35,416 nt of DNA from contig SFDM01000033.1 of NCBI GenBank assembly GCA_004558205.1, positions 1 to 35,416 of the forward strand, written 5' to 3'. Below the pieces are notes generated by a model. It worked only from the letters and a program-made list of their open reading frames with translations. It did not search any database and was not told the origin of the DNA. How positions within the stretch are numbered: position 1 is the first letter of the stretch; each line of letters opens with the position of its first letter. A program made the translations under genes and the position numbers. This document shows, one piece after another, positions 7,339-13,921 of this stretch. The stretch is from Pyramidobacter piscolens. GTDB lineage: Bacteria > Synergistota > Synergistia > Synergistales > Dethiosulfovibrionaceae.

Positions 7339-8309
7339 AACTGCACCCTTCTTTCTTCAGCATCAGCGGCATGCAAAATCACGGGATTGCCATGGGACAG
7401 CCCCGTCGCCACAAAAAACATGCCATCCTTCACCGGCTTTCCAGTAATCTCACGGAAGGTCAGCTTGTCTCCTATCAGTTCAAAAACGCCATAGGCCCCG
7501 TCGCGCAGGATCACCGAGGATTCGGGAACCACAAGCCCCGAGTCTTCGGCGGCGCAGACGAAGAAGAGCGCCTCCCGCGACAGCGCCATATCCATGGGGA
7601 AATAGGGCATATCCAGCGCCACCTTGGCCTTCTGACCGCTCAGTTTAATGTACACCCGCACGTGAGCGGCCCACTTGGAGCCCTTGGATTCCTTTCTGAT
7701 CATGATCGTACCGCGCTGCAGCTCCTTTTCCAGTGACTCCGTCAGGTTCAGATAAAAGATCGCGCGCGGCTTTTGAGGCATGAAGATCAGCTTCCCCATC
7801 ATCAAATCGGCTCCCAGCGGCGCGAGGTTGCGCGTCCATTTCAGTTCAGGCGCTTCGGGCAGCAGCCCCGATCCCGGCCATAACCGGGAATATTCCCAGT
7901 CGTTTTCCGCTCCGTCGGTAGCCGGCACAAAATATCCGCGCTCCGGCGAAAGGACGGGCACGCTTTTTCCCCGGGACAGCACCGTGCCCAGCACGTCGCC
8001 CCGAGCCGCTACGGCCGGCTTTCCACCGTGGGCCAGCTGCACTGGGCCGCTCACGGGAGCTTTCAGCACCTTCTCACGCCAAAGCAGAACCGCCCTGACG
8101 GGCTGTTCCTCTTCATAGAAATAGGGCTGAGGCATGACCATCGGAGGCATGGCCGCTTCCTTCGTCTGCCGAAGCCACAGCGTATAGAAAAGCGCCGCGA
8201 GAGCGCAGATCACAAGGGTCATCACCGTGCGCAGCGCTTTTTTACCCCTGCTCATCGGCACGGGAATCCCGCCAGTCCCGTTCTGCCCATGCTGTTCCCG
8301 CCGTCCCAT
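7332..8309 (-). CDS. HlyD-like membrane-anchored protein of the sepF cluster
   Basis: The 325-aa product has a basic cytoplasmic N-terminus and one membrane helix at about residues 27-46, followed by a large extracytoplasmic part. Residues near 75-115 (VLKAPVSGPVQLAH, VAARGDVLGTV) look like half of a biotinyl/lipoyl barrel-sandwich motif. The C-terminal stretch ending in DGMFFVATGLSHGNPVILH resembles the last beta domain of HlyD-type adaptor proteins. No long coiled-coil hairpin is seen and no transporter ATPase is nearby, so an efflux role is doubtful. Genes of this type lie upstream of yggS-sepF in some Clostridia, suggesting an envelope or septum role. The ATG at 8309 follows a purine-rich GGGGG site by 6-7 nt. 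Function is unknown. Confidence 0.75.
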   Translation of the reverse strand: MGRREQHGQNGTGGIPVPMSRGKKALRTVMTLVICALAALFYTLWLRQTKEAAMPPMVMPQPYFYEEEQPVRAVLLWREKVLKAPVSGPVQLAHGGKPAVAARGDVLGTVLSRGKSVPVLSPERGYFVPATDGAENDWEYSRLWPGSGLLPEAPELKWTRNLAPLGADLMMGKLIFMPQKPRAIFYLNLTESLEKELQRGTIMIRKESKGSKWAAHVRVYIKLSGQKAKVALDMPYFPMDMALSREALFFVCAAEDSGLVVPESSVILRDGAYGVFELIGDKLTFREITGKPVKDGMFFVATGLSHGNPVILHAADAEERRVQLW

Positions 8310-8640
8310 CGTCGAGCCCCCTTTATTGATTATTCGACATGAATCAGTCTATTTTACCGCAAAAAGGCAAAAACCTGTAGAGGCAACTCTCAGACAAAAC
8401 CGGTTCCGTGACGCTTTCATGCTCGTTTTTCTACGAGACGGTTTCATATCGGCTACCTGGAACCGTCCCCTCGCCGCTGATTCCGCATTTTCAGAGGAAA
8501 CGGCCACAGCGCTTCTTGCGCCTCCCCGCGGGCAAAGAAAGCGGGATCGCCGCAAAAAAACGCCCGCAGCCTCTGCGGCGCATTCATAATACTGCATACT
8601 AAAACTCTAAGACATGCATTGAAGCGATAATTAAAAAATG
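8310..8640. other. Non-coding divergent intergenic region
   Basis: No protein-like reading frame is present. On the minus strand, upstream of the HlyD-like gene, there is a hairpin of 8437-8443 with 8461-8467 (GACGGTT/AACCGTC). A second option pairs GGTTCC near 8459-8464 with GGAACC near 8402-8407, so the two are alternatives. A TAAAAT at 8351-8356 on the minus strand could be a -10 box, but no good -35 is visible at normal spacing, so the operon promoter remains unplaced. The right part holds an intrinsic terminator facing left. Confidence 0.4.
8554..8580 (-). terminator. Leftward intrinsic terminator upstream of glnN
   Basis: On the minus strand CGCCGCAG (8580-8573) pairs with CTGCGGGCG (8569-8561, one bulged G) around a 3-nt loop and is followed by seven U (8560-8554). 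No gene lies to its right on this strand, so it would stop antisense RNA from the glnN region before it enters the HlyD-like operon, or act as an attenuator if a leftward promoter lies just upstream. Confidence 0.6.
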
Positions 8641-8641
8641 A

Positions 8642-8693
8642 TTGCAAGTGATTTCTCAAATTTAACCATATTTTTTCAAAAAAACACTTGCAA
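8642..8693 (+). promoter_or_regulatory. Operator-like inverted repeat at the glnN promoter
   Basis: TTGCAAGTG (8642-8650) is repeated inverted as CACTTGCAA (8685-8693), 9 bp each with 43 bp between equivalent positions, about four helical turns. The right arm covers the -35 hexamer of the glnN promoter. AT-rich DNA lies between. The layout suits a repressor or activator that bridges two sites. The regulator is unknown. Confidence 0.5.
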
Positions 8694-8716
8694 AAATTTA
8701 AGAGTGGGTGTATAGT
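8688..8716 (+). promoter_or_regulatory. Sigma-70-type promoter for glnN
   Basis: The -35 element TTGCAA (8688-8693) and the -10 element TATAGT (8711-8716) have a 17-nt spacer. Transcription would start near 8723 and give a leader of about 65 nt before the glnN ATG. The surrounding 8635-8720 is far more AT-rich than the window average. Confidence 0.75.
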
Positions 8717-8788
8717 TCCTCACATATTCGAAGAGCCGATAAAAAATACAAAAGCAACGCGGCTTAAAATTCAAGGAGGGTACCAAAA

Positions 8789-10918
8789 ATGGATGACGGC
8801 GTCGCGCGCCCCCAGGAAATTTTTGGAATGCACGTATTTGACAGAGAAGCGATGAAAGAGCGCCTGCCCGAGGATGTGTACAAACGGCTTCTGAACGCTG
8901 TTGAAGGCGGCGGCAAACTGGACGTTTCCATCGCCGACTACGTGGCGGCGGCCATGAAGGAATGGGCACTCTCCAAGGGCGCAACCCATTACACCCACTG
9001 GTTCCAGCCCAGGACAGAATCCACGGCGGAAAAGCACCTTGCCTTCCTGAGCCTGGACGACGCGGGCACCCCGATCCAGTCCTTCCGCGGTAAAGAGCTG
9101 ATCCGCAGCGAGCCCGACGCCTCGTCCTTCCCCTCGGGCGGCATGAGAAGCACCTTCGAGGCCCGCGGATACTGCGCCTGGGATCCCTCAAGCCCCGCTT
9201 TCATCGTCTTGAGCCACAAGGGCGGCGTGCTCTGCATCCCTTCGGTGTTCCTGTCCTATGACGGAACGCCTCTGGATATGAAGACGCCTCTTCTGAAGAG
9301 CATCGACGCGATCCGCGAACGTGCCATGAAGCTGCTCAAGCTCTTCGGCAACCGTACCGTCCGCTCCGTGGACGTGACCATCGGCGCGGAACAGGAATAC
9401 TTCCTGATTGAAGAGTCCAAAGCCAAGCTCCGCCCCGATATTGCCCTCTGCGGCCGTACGCTGATCGGCGCTCCTTCCCCGAAACCTCAGACCATCGAGG
9501 CCCACTACTTCGGCTCGATTCACCCTCGGGTCCTGGCCTACATGGAGGACGTGGAACGCGACATGTACCGTCTTGGACAGGTCCTTCTAACCCGTCACAA
9601 CGAGGTGGCTCCCTGCCAGTTCGAGTTCGCGCCCATTCTCGCCGAGGCGAACCGCGGCTGCGACCAGAACCACATGCTCATGGAGGTTATGAAGAAGATG
9701 GCCCGCCGCCACAACTTCCGCCTGATGCTGCATGAAAAGCCTTTCAACAGCGTCAACGGCAGCGGCAAGCACCTGAACATCTCCCTGCGCGACAGCGAAG
9801 GCCGCAACCTGCTCAAATCTTCGAGCAACCCTCGCCGCAACGTGCAGTTCATCGCCTTCCTGAGTTCCTTCCTGTTCGGCATCGCGCGCCACGGCGGCCT
9901 GCTGCGCGCCTCCATCGCGTCGGCCGGCAACAGCCACCGTCTGGGCGGCCATGAAGCGCCCCCCGCCGTCATGAGCGTTTACGTGGGCGAGCTGGTCGAT
10001 CAGATCCTTGAAAACATCAGGACAGGCGTCGTTCAGGACATGCCTTCGGCCAACCTGATCGATCTGGGAAGCGACCGCCTTCCCAGCGTGAAGGCCGACA
10101 ACTCCGACCGCAACCGCACGTCGCCCATCGCCTTCACGGGCAACAAGTGGGAGTTCCGCGCCGTGGGCGCACCTCAGGCGCTGAGCGGCCCTTTGACGGT
10201 CTTCCTGGCCATCTGGTCCGAAGGCATTGAGCGTTTCAACACGCTTCTTGAAGAACGCATCAAGGCTGGCGCGGACGCCGGCGACGCGGCTATCGAAGTG
10301 ATCCGCCAGGCCGCCACAGAAGCCGCCGCCGTCCGCTTCGAAGGCAACGGCTACGACCCCAGCTGGCCCGAAGAGGCCCGCCGCCGCGGCCTGCCTGTAT
10401 GCAACACCACCGTGGAGGCTCTCGACCAGTACCTCCTGAAGGAGCACCGCGACCTGCTGACAAGCCTGGGTATCATGACTGAGCGCGAGATCGACGCCTA
10501 TCACGAGATCCGCATCGAGCAGTACGTGGAAACCGTCGACACGGAAATGGCCGTGCTTCGCTCCATGATGTTCGAAGGCGTGCTTCCAGCCATCTCGAAG
10601 CAGATCGCCCGCGAGGGCGAAGCGCTGGCCGCGCTGCCCAAGAAGATGGGCGACGCTCTGTCCCCCTGGACGGAGAGCCTGGAAGGCCTGGCCGCGGTCA
10701 AGTGTTCGATCCTCTCGGAGCTCAAGAACCTGGACGCCGTGCTCAAGCAGAGCGCAGCCATGGCACCTCACGACGCCGCGGTGCTGCTGACCGAGCAGGG
10801 GCTGTCCGCCATGGAACGGATCCGTTCTCTGAGCGACCTGGCTGAACAGCAGATTGCCCGCGACCTGTGGCCCTACCCCACCTACCGCGAAATGCTCCAC
10901 ATCGAAACCACAAACTAG
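8789..10918 (+). CDS. glnN: Type III glutamine synthetase
   Basis: The enzyme joins ammonia and glutamate to glutamine using ATP. The 709-aa length and motifs mark the large GSIII (GlnN) class rather than GlnA. Visible are GATHYTHWFQP at 64-74, the metal-binding EQE at 201-203, NEVAPCQFEFAP at 271-282, NGSGKHLNIS at 323-332, and then a GNSHRLGGHEAPPA loop near 387-400 and NRTSPIAFTGNKWEFR. The long C-terminal extension typical of GSIII is present. The ATG at 8789 is 8 nt after AAGGAGGG. It forms its own transcription unit with a promoter at 8688-8716 and a terminator at 11131-11166. No PII or ammonium transporter gene is adjacent. Confidence 0.97.
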   Translation: MDDGVARPQEIFGMHVFDREAMKERLPEDVYKRLLNAVEGGGKLDVSIADYVAAAMKEWALSKGATHYTHWFQPRTESTAEKHLAFLSLDDAGTPIQSFRGKELIRSEPDASSFPSGGMRSTFEARGYCAWDPSSPAFIVLSHKGGVLCIPSVFLSYDGTPLDMKTPLLKSIDAIRERAMKLLKLFGNRTVRSVDVTIGAEQEYFLIEESKAKLRPDIALCGRTLIGAPSPKPQTIEAHYFGSIHPRVLAYMEDVERDMYRLGQVLLTRHNEVAPCQFEFAPILAEANRGCDQNHMLMEVMKKMARRHNFRLMLHEKPFNSVNGSGKHLNISLRDSEGRNLLKSSSNPRRNVQFIAFLSSFLFGIARHGGLLRASIASAGNSHRLGGHEAPPAVMSVYVGELVDQILENIRTGVVQDMPSANLIDLGSDRLPSVKADNSDRNRTSPIAFTGNKWEFRAVGAPQALSGPLTVFLAIWSEGIERFNTLLEERIKAGADAGDAAIEVIRQAATEAAAVRFEGNGYDPSWPEEARRRGLPVCNTTVEALDQYLLKEHRDLLTSLGIMTEREIDAYHEIRIEQYVETVDTEMAVLRSMMFEGVLPAISKQIAREGEALAALPKKMGDALSPWTESLEGLAAVKCSILSELKNLDAVLKQSAAMAPHDAAVLLTEQGLSAMERIRSLSDLAEQQIARDLWPYPTYREMLHIETTN

Positions 10919-10986
10919 ACGCGAAGAACGCTCTGACACAAAACTTACGTTTTCTCCTTTCGTGACGGCCGGCCTCCGCCTCCTCC

Positions 10987-11015
10987 AAAAAACAATGCGG
11001 TCCCCTCAACCGCAT
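10987..11015 (-). terminator. Leftward terminator-like hairpin in the glnN 3' region
   Basis: ATGCGGT (10995-11001) pairs with ACCGCAT (11009-11015) around a 7-nt loop. Read on the minus strand it is followed by TTGTTTTTT. It would stop antisense transcripts before they enter glnN. No minus-strand gene lies upstream of it within 2 kb. Confidence 0.4.
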
Positions 11016-11130
11016 CCCAACCAAAAAACAACACGGCTATGTGCCGGCTGAACATTTTGTCCTCCTCAGCAAGATGACTCAGCGCAGTGTCCTCTGTAAA
11101 ATGGATTCCTGCCGTCACGAGTTCTTAATA

Positions 11131-11166
11131 AAGCCGCCCTTCGGAACGAAGAAGGGCGGCTTTTTT
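11131..11166 (+). terminator. Intrinsic terminator of glnN
   Basis: AAGCCGCCCTTC (11131-11142) pairs perfectly with GAAGGGCGGCTT (11151-11162) around an 8-nt loop and is followed by a U-run to 11166. The 212 nt between the glnN stop and this hairpin contain no credible gene, only the leftward hairpin at 10987-11015. Confidence 0.88.
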
Positions 11167-11197
11167 ATCCTTCTTCCCCCCATTTTCGGCCCTTTTA

Positions 11198-11206
11198 TGC
11201 TATAGT
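11198..11206 (+). promoter_or_regulatory. Extended -10 promoter for the O-antigen-ligase-like gene
   Basis: TG (11198-11199), one base, then TATAGT (11201-11206) form an extended -10 element. No recognisable -35 lies 17 nt upstream, which an extended -10 can tolerate. It sits between the glnN terminator and the next gene. Confidence 0.5.
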
Positions 11207-11255
11207 ATGAGGCTAATGGCAGCTTCAAATTCCAAGGAACAAAGGAGTGGATCTC

Positions 11256-13199
11256 GTGGAAGAATATATCCTCAGCGACGGCCACGGCAGCGCCGACAGC
11301 GGCAGCTTCAAGAATTTCTGGTTCTTCACGCTTTTCGCGGTCAGCCTTGCGGTGCCTAACCTGATTTATTCGGGAGGGACCTTTTTTCAAACGCTTCATC
11401 TGATGAAATGGGTGGTCTCTCTGGTACCCGTCGGACTGATGGCCCTCACGGCCGGCAGCAAAACCTTTCTCGACGGCCGCCAGGGGGGCCTGAAGATCGA
11501 CTTCTTTGGCTGCTATTGGCTTCTCTACGTGCTTTTCATCACCCTGCAGCCGCTCTGGGTTCCGCTCCGTTCCGTTCCGGCGTGGTACCGCGAATGGTTT
11601 TTCTTTGCGGGATGCTGCGCTTTCTATCTCGTGGCCTTCTCGTTTTTTTCGGAAAAATGGCTTCGTCCCATCCTCTGGCTCGCGTCGCTGAACGCGGCGG
11701 TCAACGGCGTCATCGCCGAGTGCCAGATCCGCGATTTCGTCCAGCCTCTAGGGCCTCTGGGCATCATCATGCCCACGCCGGGACACTACATCGGCAACAC
11801 GGGCCAGCAGAACATGTTTGCTCTCTGGATGGCGCTGGCGCTGTTTTCGTCGCTGTTCCTCTTCGCCCATTATGGGCGGAACTTTTCAAAGGACCTGAAA
11901 AATAAGCTGGCCATCTCGGCCAACCTGTTCTTCTACGTGATCATCGCCTGGTGCCTGATCAACTCCACCAGCCGTTCCGGCATCCTGGCCTTCTGGGTGG
12001 GCAGCATCATGATGGCGGTGATGGTCTTCTGCACCGACCGGGACAAGGGCAAGCTCCGGCGCATCGGTGTCGGCATTATCCTCTTTTTTGCGGTGCTGGG
12101 CGTCTTCATCCTGGCCGACACGGGACGCGGCTTCTCCTTCCTGGCCAAGACCCGCGACATGCTCAAAAACATCGAAGACCTGGCCGCGCGCCGGGAGATC
12201 TGGAAGACGTCCTGGGAAGTCTTCAAGATGAGCCCCTTCACCGGCGTCGGGCTGGGGCAGTACAAATGGTACTATCTGGAAGGCCAGAGGGCGGCCATGC
12301 TGCTGGACCCCACCATGCAGTGGCAGTTCACCTACTGGGCCCACAACGAGATCCTCCAGTGGTTCTGCGAGTTCGGCATCTGGGGCGGCGCTTCCCTGCT
12401 GATCGTGGGGCTCCTGTGGCTTGCCGCTTTCTGCCGATTTGTAAGCCGATACAGAGGGCGCCCGCTGCCGACGGACTTCCTCTGGGGCGCCTCTTTCCTG
12501 TTCCTGGTCTGGTTCGACGCTCTTTGGACGCGCCCCTTCCACCGTATCGAGAACTCTCTATGGATCGCTCTGGCGTTCGGCCTCTGCAACCGCTATCTCT
12601 TCTGGGGGGAAAACGGCATTTTCAGGATGAAAAAGCTGCCGTCTTCGGTCTACCGCCTGTGCGGCGCCTTCCTGATCGGCGCGTCGCTGATCGGCTGCTG
12701 GTACGGCATCGACGGCGTCCGCGGCGACCTTTACATGCGCGCCGCCGAAAGCGGAACCAACGTAGCCGCCGAAAAGGAGCGGCTGCTGACCATCGCCCGC
12801 ACCAGCCCCATGGTGCAGGACCTGGCCGAGCGGGAACTGGCGCTGCTGCGGATCCGAACCGGCGAGGCGTCCAAAAACATGGAAGTAGTCGCCGACGGCC
12901 TGAACGCCCTGATCGCCGTCTTCAAGAAGCAGCCCGTGGCCCAGGATTACGCCACGCTGATGGGCTACGCCCAGCGCTCCAACATCAAGAACCTTCTGGC
13001 GTTCCTGGAACCCTATTCGCCGCCGCCCGGCAGCGGGCCGCAGAAAGCCTTCTCGGCCCCTTCGCCCACGACGGCGCCGCCGGCTGTCCCTGTCCCCGCC
13101 TACTCGGGGCCACAGTTCCTCCCGCAGCCCGGCATCATCGTCCCCATTCGTCCCCTGCCTGAACAAAAGCCCGGCGCGGTCATCACCATCACACCCTGA
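11256..13199 (+). CDS. O-antigen ligase (WaaL/Wzy-type) family membrane protein
   Basis: This 647-aa protein has ten or more hydrophobic segments from about residue 17 to 470. The largest extracytoplasmic loop, roughly residues 290-370, carries ARREIWKTSWEVFKMSPFTGVGLGQYKWYY and WAHNEILQWFCEFGIWGG. This arrangement matches O-antigen ligase/polymerase proteins (Wzy_C type), where a loop Arg and His take part in glycan transfer. After the last helix (RLCGAFLIGASLIGCWYGI) comes a helical domain of about 130 residues, perhaps TPR-like, and a proline-rich tail. The GTG at 11256 is 8 nt after AAAGGAG; an in-frame GTG at 11247 overlaps that site and is rejected. It stands alone, without glycosyltransferases, so its acceptor (lipid A core, glycoprotein or other) cannot be told. 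Confidence 0.85.
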   Translation: MEEYILSDGHGSADSGSFKNFWFFTLFAVSLAVPNLIYSGGTFFQTLHLMKWVVSLVPVGLMALTAGSKTFLDGRQGGLKIDFFGCYWLLYVLFITLQPLWVPLRSVPAWYREWFFFAGCCAFYLVAFSFFSEKWLRPILWLASLNAAVNGVIAECQIRDFVQPLGPLGIIMPTPGHYIGNTGQQNMFALWMALALFSSLFLFAHYGRNFSKDLKNKLAISANLFFYVIIAWCLINSTSRSGILAFWVGSIMMAVMVFCTDRDKGKLRRIGVGIILFFAVLGVFILADTGRGFSFLAKTRDMLKNIEDLAARREIWKTSWEVFKMSPFTGVGLGQYKWYYLEGQRAAMLLDPTMQWQFTYWAHNEILQWFCEFGIWGGASLLIVGLLWLAAFCRFVSRYRGRPLPTDFLWGASFLFLVWFDALWTRPFHRIENSLWIALAFGLCNRYLFWGENGIFRMKKLPSSVYRLCGAFLIGASLIGCWYGIDGVRGDLYMRAAESGTNVAAEKERLLTIARTSPMVQDLAERELALLRIRTGEASKNMEVVADGLNALIAVFKKQPVAQDYATLMGYAQRSNIKNLLAFLEPYSPPPGSGPQKAFSAPSPTTAPPAVPVPAYSGPQFLPQPGIIVPIRPLPEQKPGAVITITP

Positions 13200-13208
13200 A
13201 AAACATGA

Positions 13209-13249
13209 AAATCCCTGAACTGCCAGTTTTCGCAGTTCAGGGATTTTTT
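13209..13249 (+). terminator. Intrinsic terminator of the O-antigen-ligase-like gene
   Basis: Positions 13209-13223 pair perfectly with 13232-13246 (15 bp, core ATCCCTGAACTGC) around an 8-nt loop, followed by a U-run through 13249. It begins 10 nt after the stop codon. The outer A-run also gives some activity on the minus strand. Confidence 0.9.
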
Positions 13250-13255
13250 GTGTTC

Positions 13256-13426
13256 ATACTAATACCCATTGATACTATTTTGCAATAAAAACGCACAATG
13301 GGCACGGAGGGGACGACCCGAGGGGTATCCACAAAGCGAGTATAGGCAGGCCGAACAGGCCGAGATAGTCTTTAGCGACTGCATGGCCCCGGACGTTAAG
13401 TTCAGCTGTTCTATAGGTATTAGTAT
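13256..13426. mobile_element. Probable remnant of an IS200/IS605-type element
   Basis: A 171-bp segment is bounded by an 11-bp perfect inverted repeat, ATACTAATACC (13256-13266) and GGTATTAGTAT (13416-13426). At its left end CCCATTG (13265-13271) pairs with CAATGGG (13296-13302) around an inner TTTT/AAAA hairpin. The interior (about 13303-13405) has short hairpins, including AGTC-TTTAGC-GACT, and resembles the structured 3' ends of tnpB-containing IS200/IS605 elements as remembered. No transposase or tnpB reading frame remains. The plus-strand frame through it continues into the SRP RNA gene and is not a real gene. It lies exactly between two terminators. The family assignment is tentative. 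Confidence 0.4.
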
Positions 13427-13437
13427 CAATAAAAAAA

Positions 13438-13560
13438 GTCTCCCACAGGAGACCCAGATGACCGTGGCACCCAGAAAGATCCTCTTACCGCTGCTTCCTT
13501 CCGGACCTGACGGGATTCGTGGTTTTCTGCCGCACGGGGCTGGGCCTCCTGTGAGAGACT
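13438..13560 (-). ncRNA. ffs: Signal recognition particle RNA, small bacterial type (4.5S)
   Basis: The minus strand holds the SRP RNA domain IV core GTCCGGAAGGAAGCAGC (about 13490-13507), the Ffh-binding tetraloop and internal loop. It is flanked by long complementary arms: GTCTCTCACAGGAGGCCCAG at the 5' end and CTGGGTCTCCTGTGGGAGAC at the 3' end. The RNA is about 123 nt, a hairpin-only form without the Alu domain. Seven U follow the 3' arm (13437-13431), so the RNA's own stem acts as its terminator. Ends are set by the closing stem and may be off by a few nt. Confidence 0.93.
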
Positions 13561-13570
13561 TTAAGGCGAC

Positions 13571-13598
13571 TTTTTATTTTTGCGATAGTCCATTTCAA
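13571..13598 (-). promoter_or_regulatory. Candidate promoter for ffs
   Basis: On the minus strand TTGAAA (13593-13598) and TAAAAA (13571-13576) are 16 nt apart, and the -10 lies about 10 nt before the SRP RNA 5' end. The spacing fits; the -10 match is imperfect. Confidence 0.4.
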
Positions 13599-13636
13599 AG
13601 AGCTGAAAGAACAACGCGGGGCAAAATACAGATTTG

Positions 13637-13662
13637 AAAAAAGCCCGCCTTTGAGCGGGCCT
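13637..13662 (-). terminator. Intrinsic terminator of tRNA-Ser
   Basis: GCCCGC (13643-13648 on plus) pairs with GCGGGC (13655-13660) around a 6-nt loop. Read on the minus strand the hairpin exits into TTTTTT (13642-13637). It lies about 20 nt past the tRNA 3' end. Confidence 0.8.
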
Positions 13663-13679
13663 TCAAGTTCTCAAATTAA

Positions 13680-13767
13680 TGGCGGAGGGGAGAGGATTTG
13701 AACCTCCGGTACTTTGCAGTACACTTGCCTTCCAAGCAAGCACCATCGACCACTCGGACACCCCTCC
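13680..13767 (-). tRNA. tRNA-Ser (anticodon GGA)
   Basis: The acceptor stem GGAGGGG/CCCCTCC, D-arm TCCGAGTGGTCGATGG, anticodon stem CTTGC/GCAAG with loop TTGGAAG, an extended variable arm (tGTACTgcaAAGTAC pairing) and T-arm GGTTCAAATCC are all present. The anticodon GGA reads UCC and UCU. The discriminator is G, as needed for serine identity, and the 3' CCA is encoded (13682-13680). The length is 88 nt, a class II tRNA. Confidence 0.96.
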
Positions 13768-13781
13768 GCGCAACAGTAGAG

Positions 13782-13811
13782 ATTTTACCATAGCATCGGG
13801 ACTTTTGACAA
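13782..13811 (-). promoter_or_regulatory. Promoter for tRNA-Ser
   Basis: On the minus strand TTGTCA (13806-13811) and TAAAAT (13782-13787) are separated by 18 nt, with the -10 about 15 nt before the mature tRNA 5' end. Confidence 0.6.
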
Positions 13812-13921
13812 GTGGTTTCTACGCTGTCTTTTTTTATTTAAGCGTCGAAGCTCAATAAACTCAGCATGGCAGCCCGCCAAAACGCTCGGGAATTTTATTC
13901 CGGTGTGGACCGTCTCTTCCT

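Noticed and set aside
8366..8415. Glycine-riboswitch-like words (CTCTCAG followed by A-rich sequence) on the plus strand
   Set aside because: The matching upstream half of the aptamer is missing, and no plus-strand gene starts downstream before the glnN promoter.
9587..10939. 450-codon minus-strand open frame opposite glnN
   Set aside because: Shadow of the glnN coding strand with low-complexity, His/Ala-rich composition; glnN is unambiguous.
13269..13637. 122-codon plus-strand frame over the element remnant and ffs
   Set aside because: Its second half is the complement of the SRP RNA gene, so it cannot be a real protein. The first part may echo a tnpB-end frame but is not a gene.
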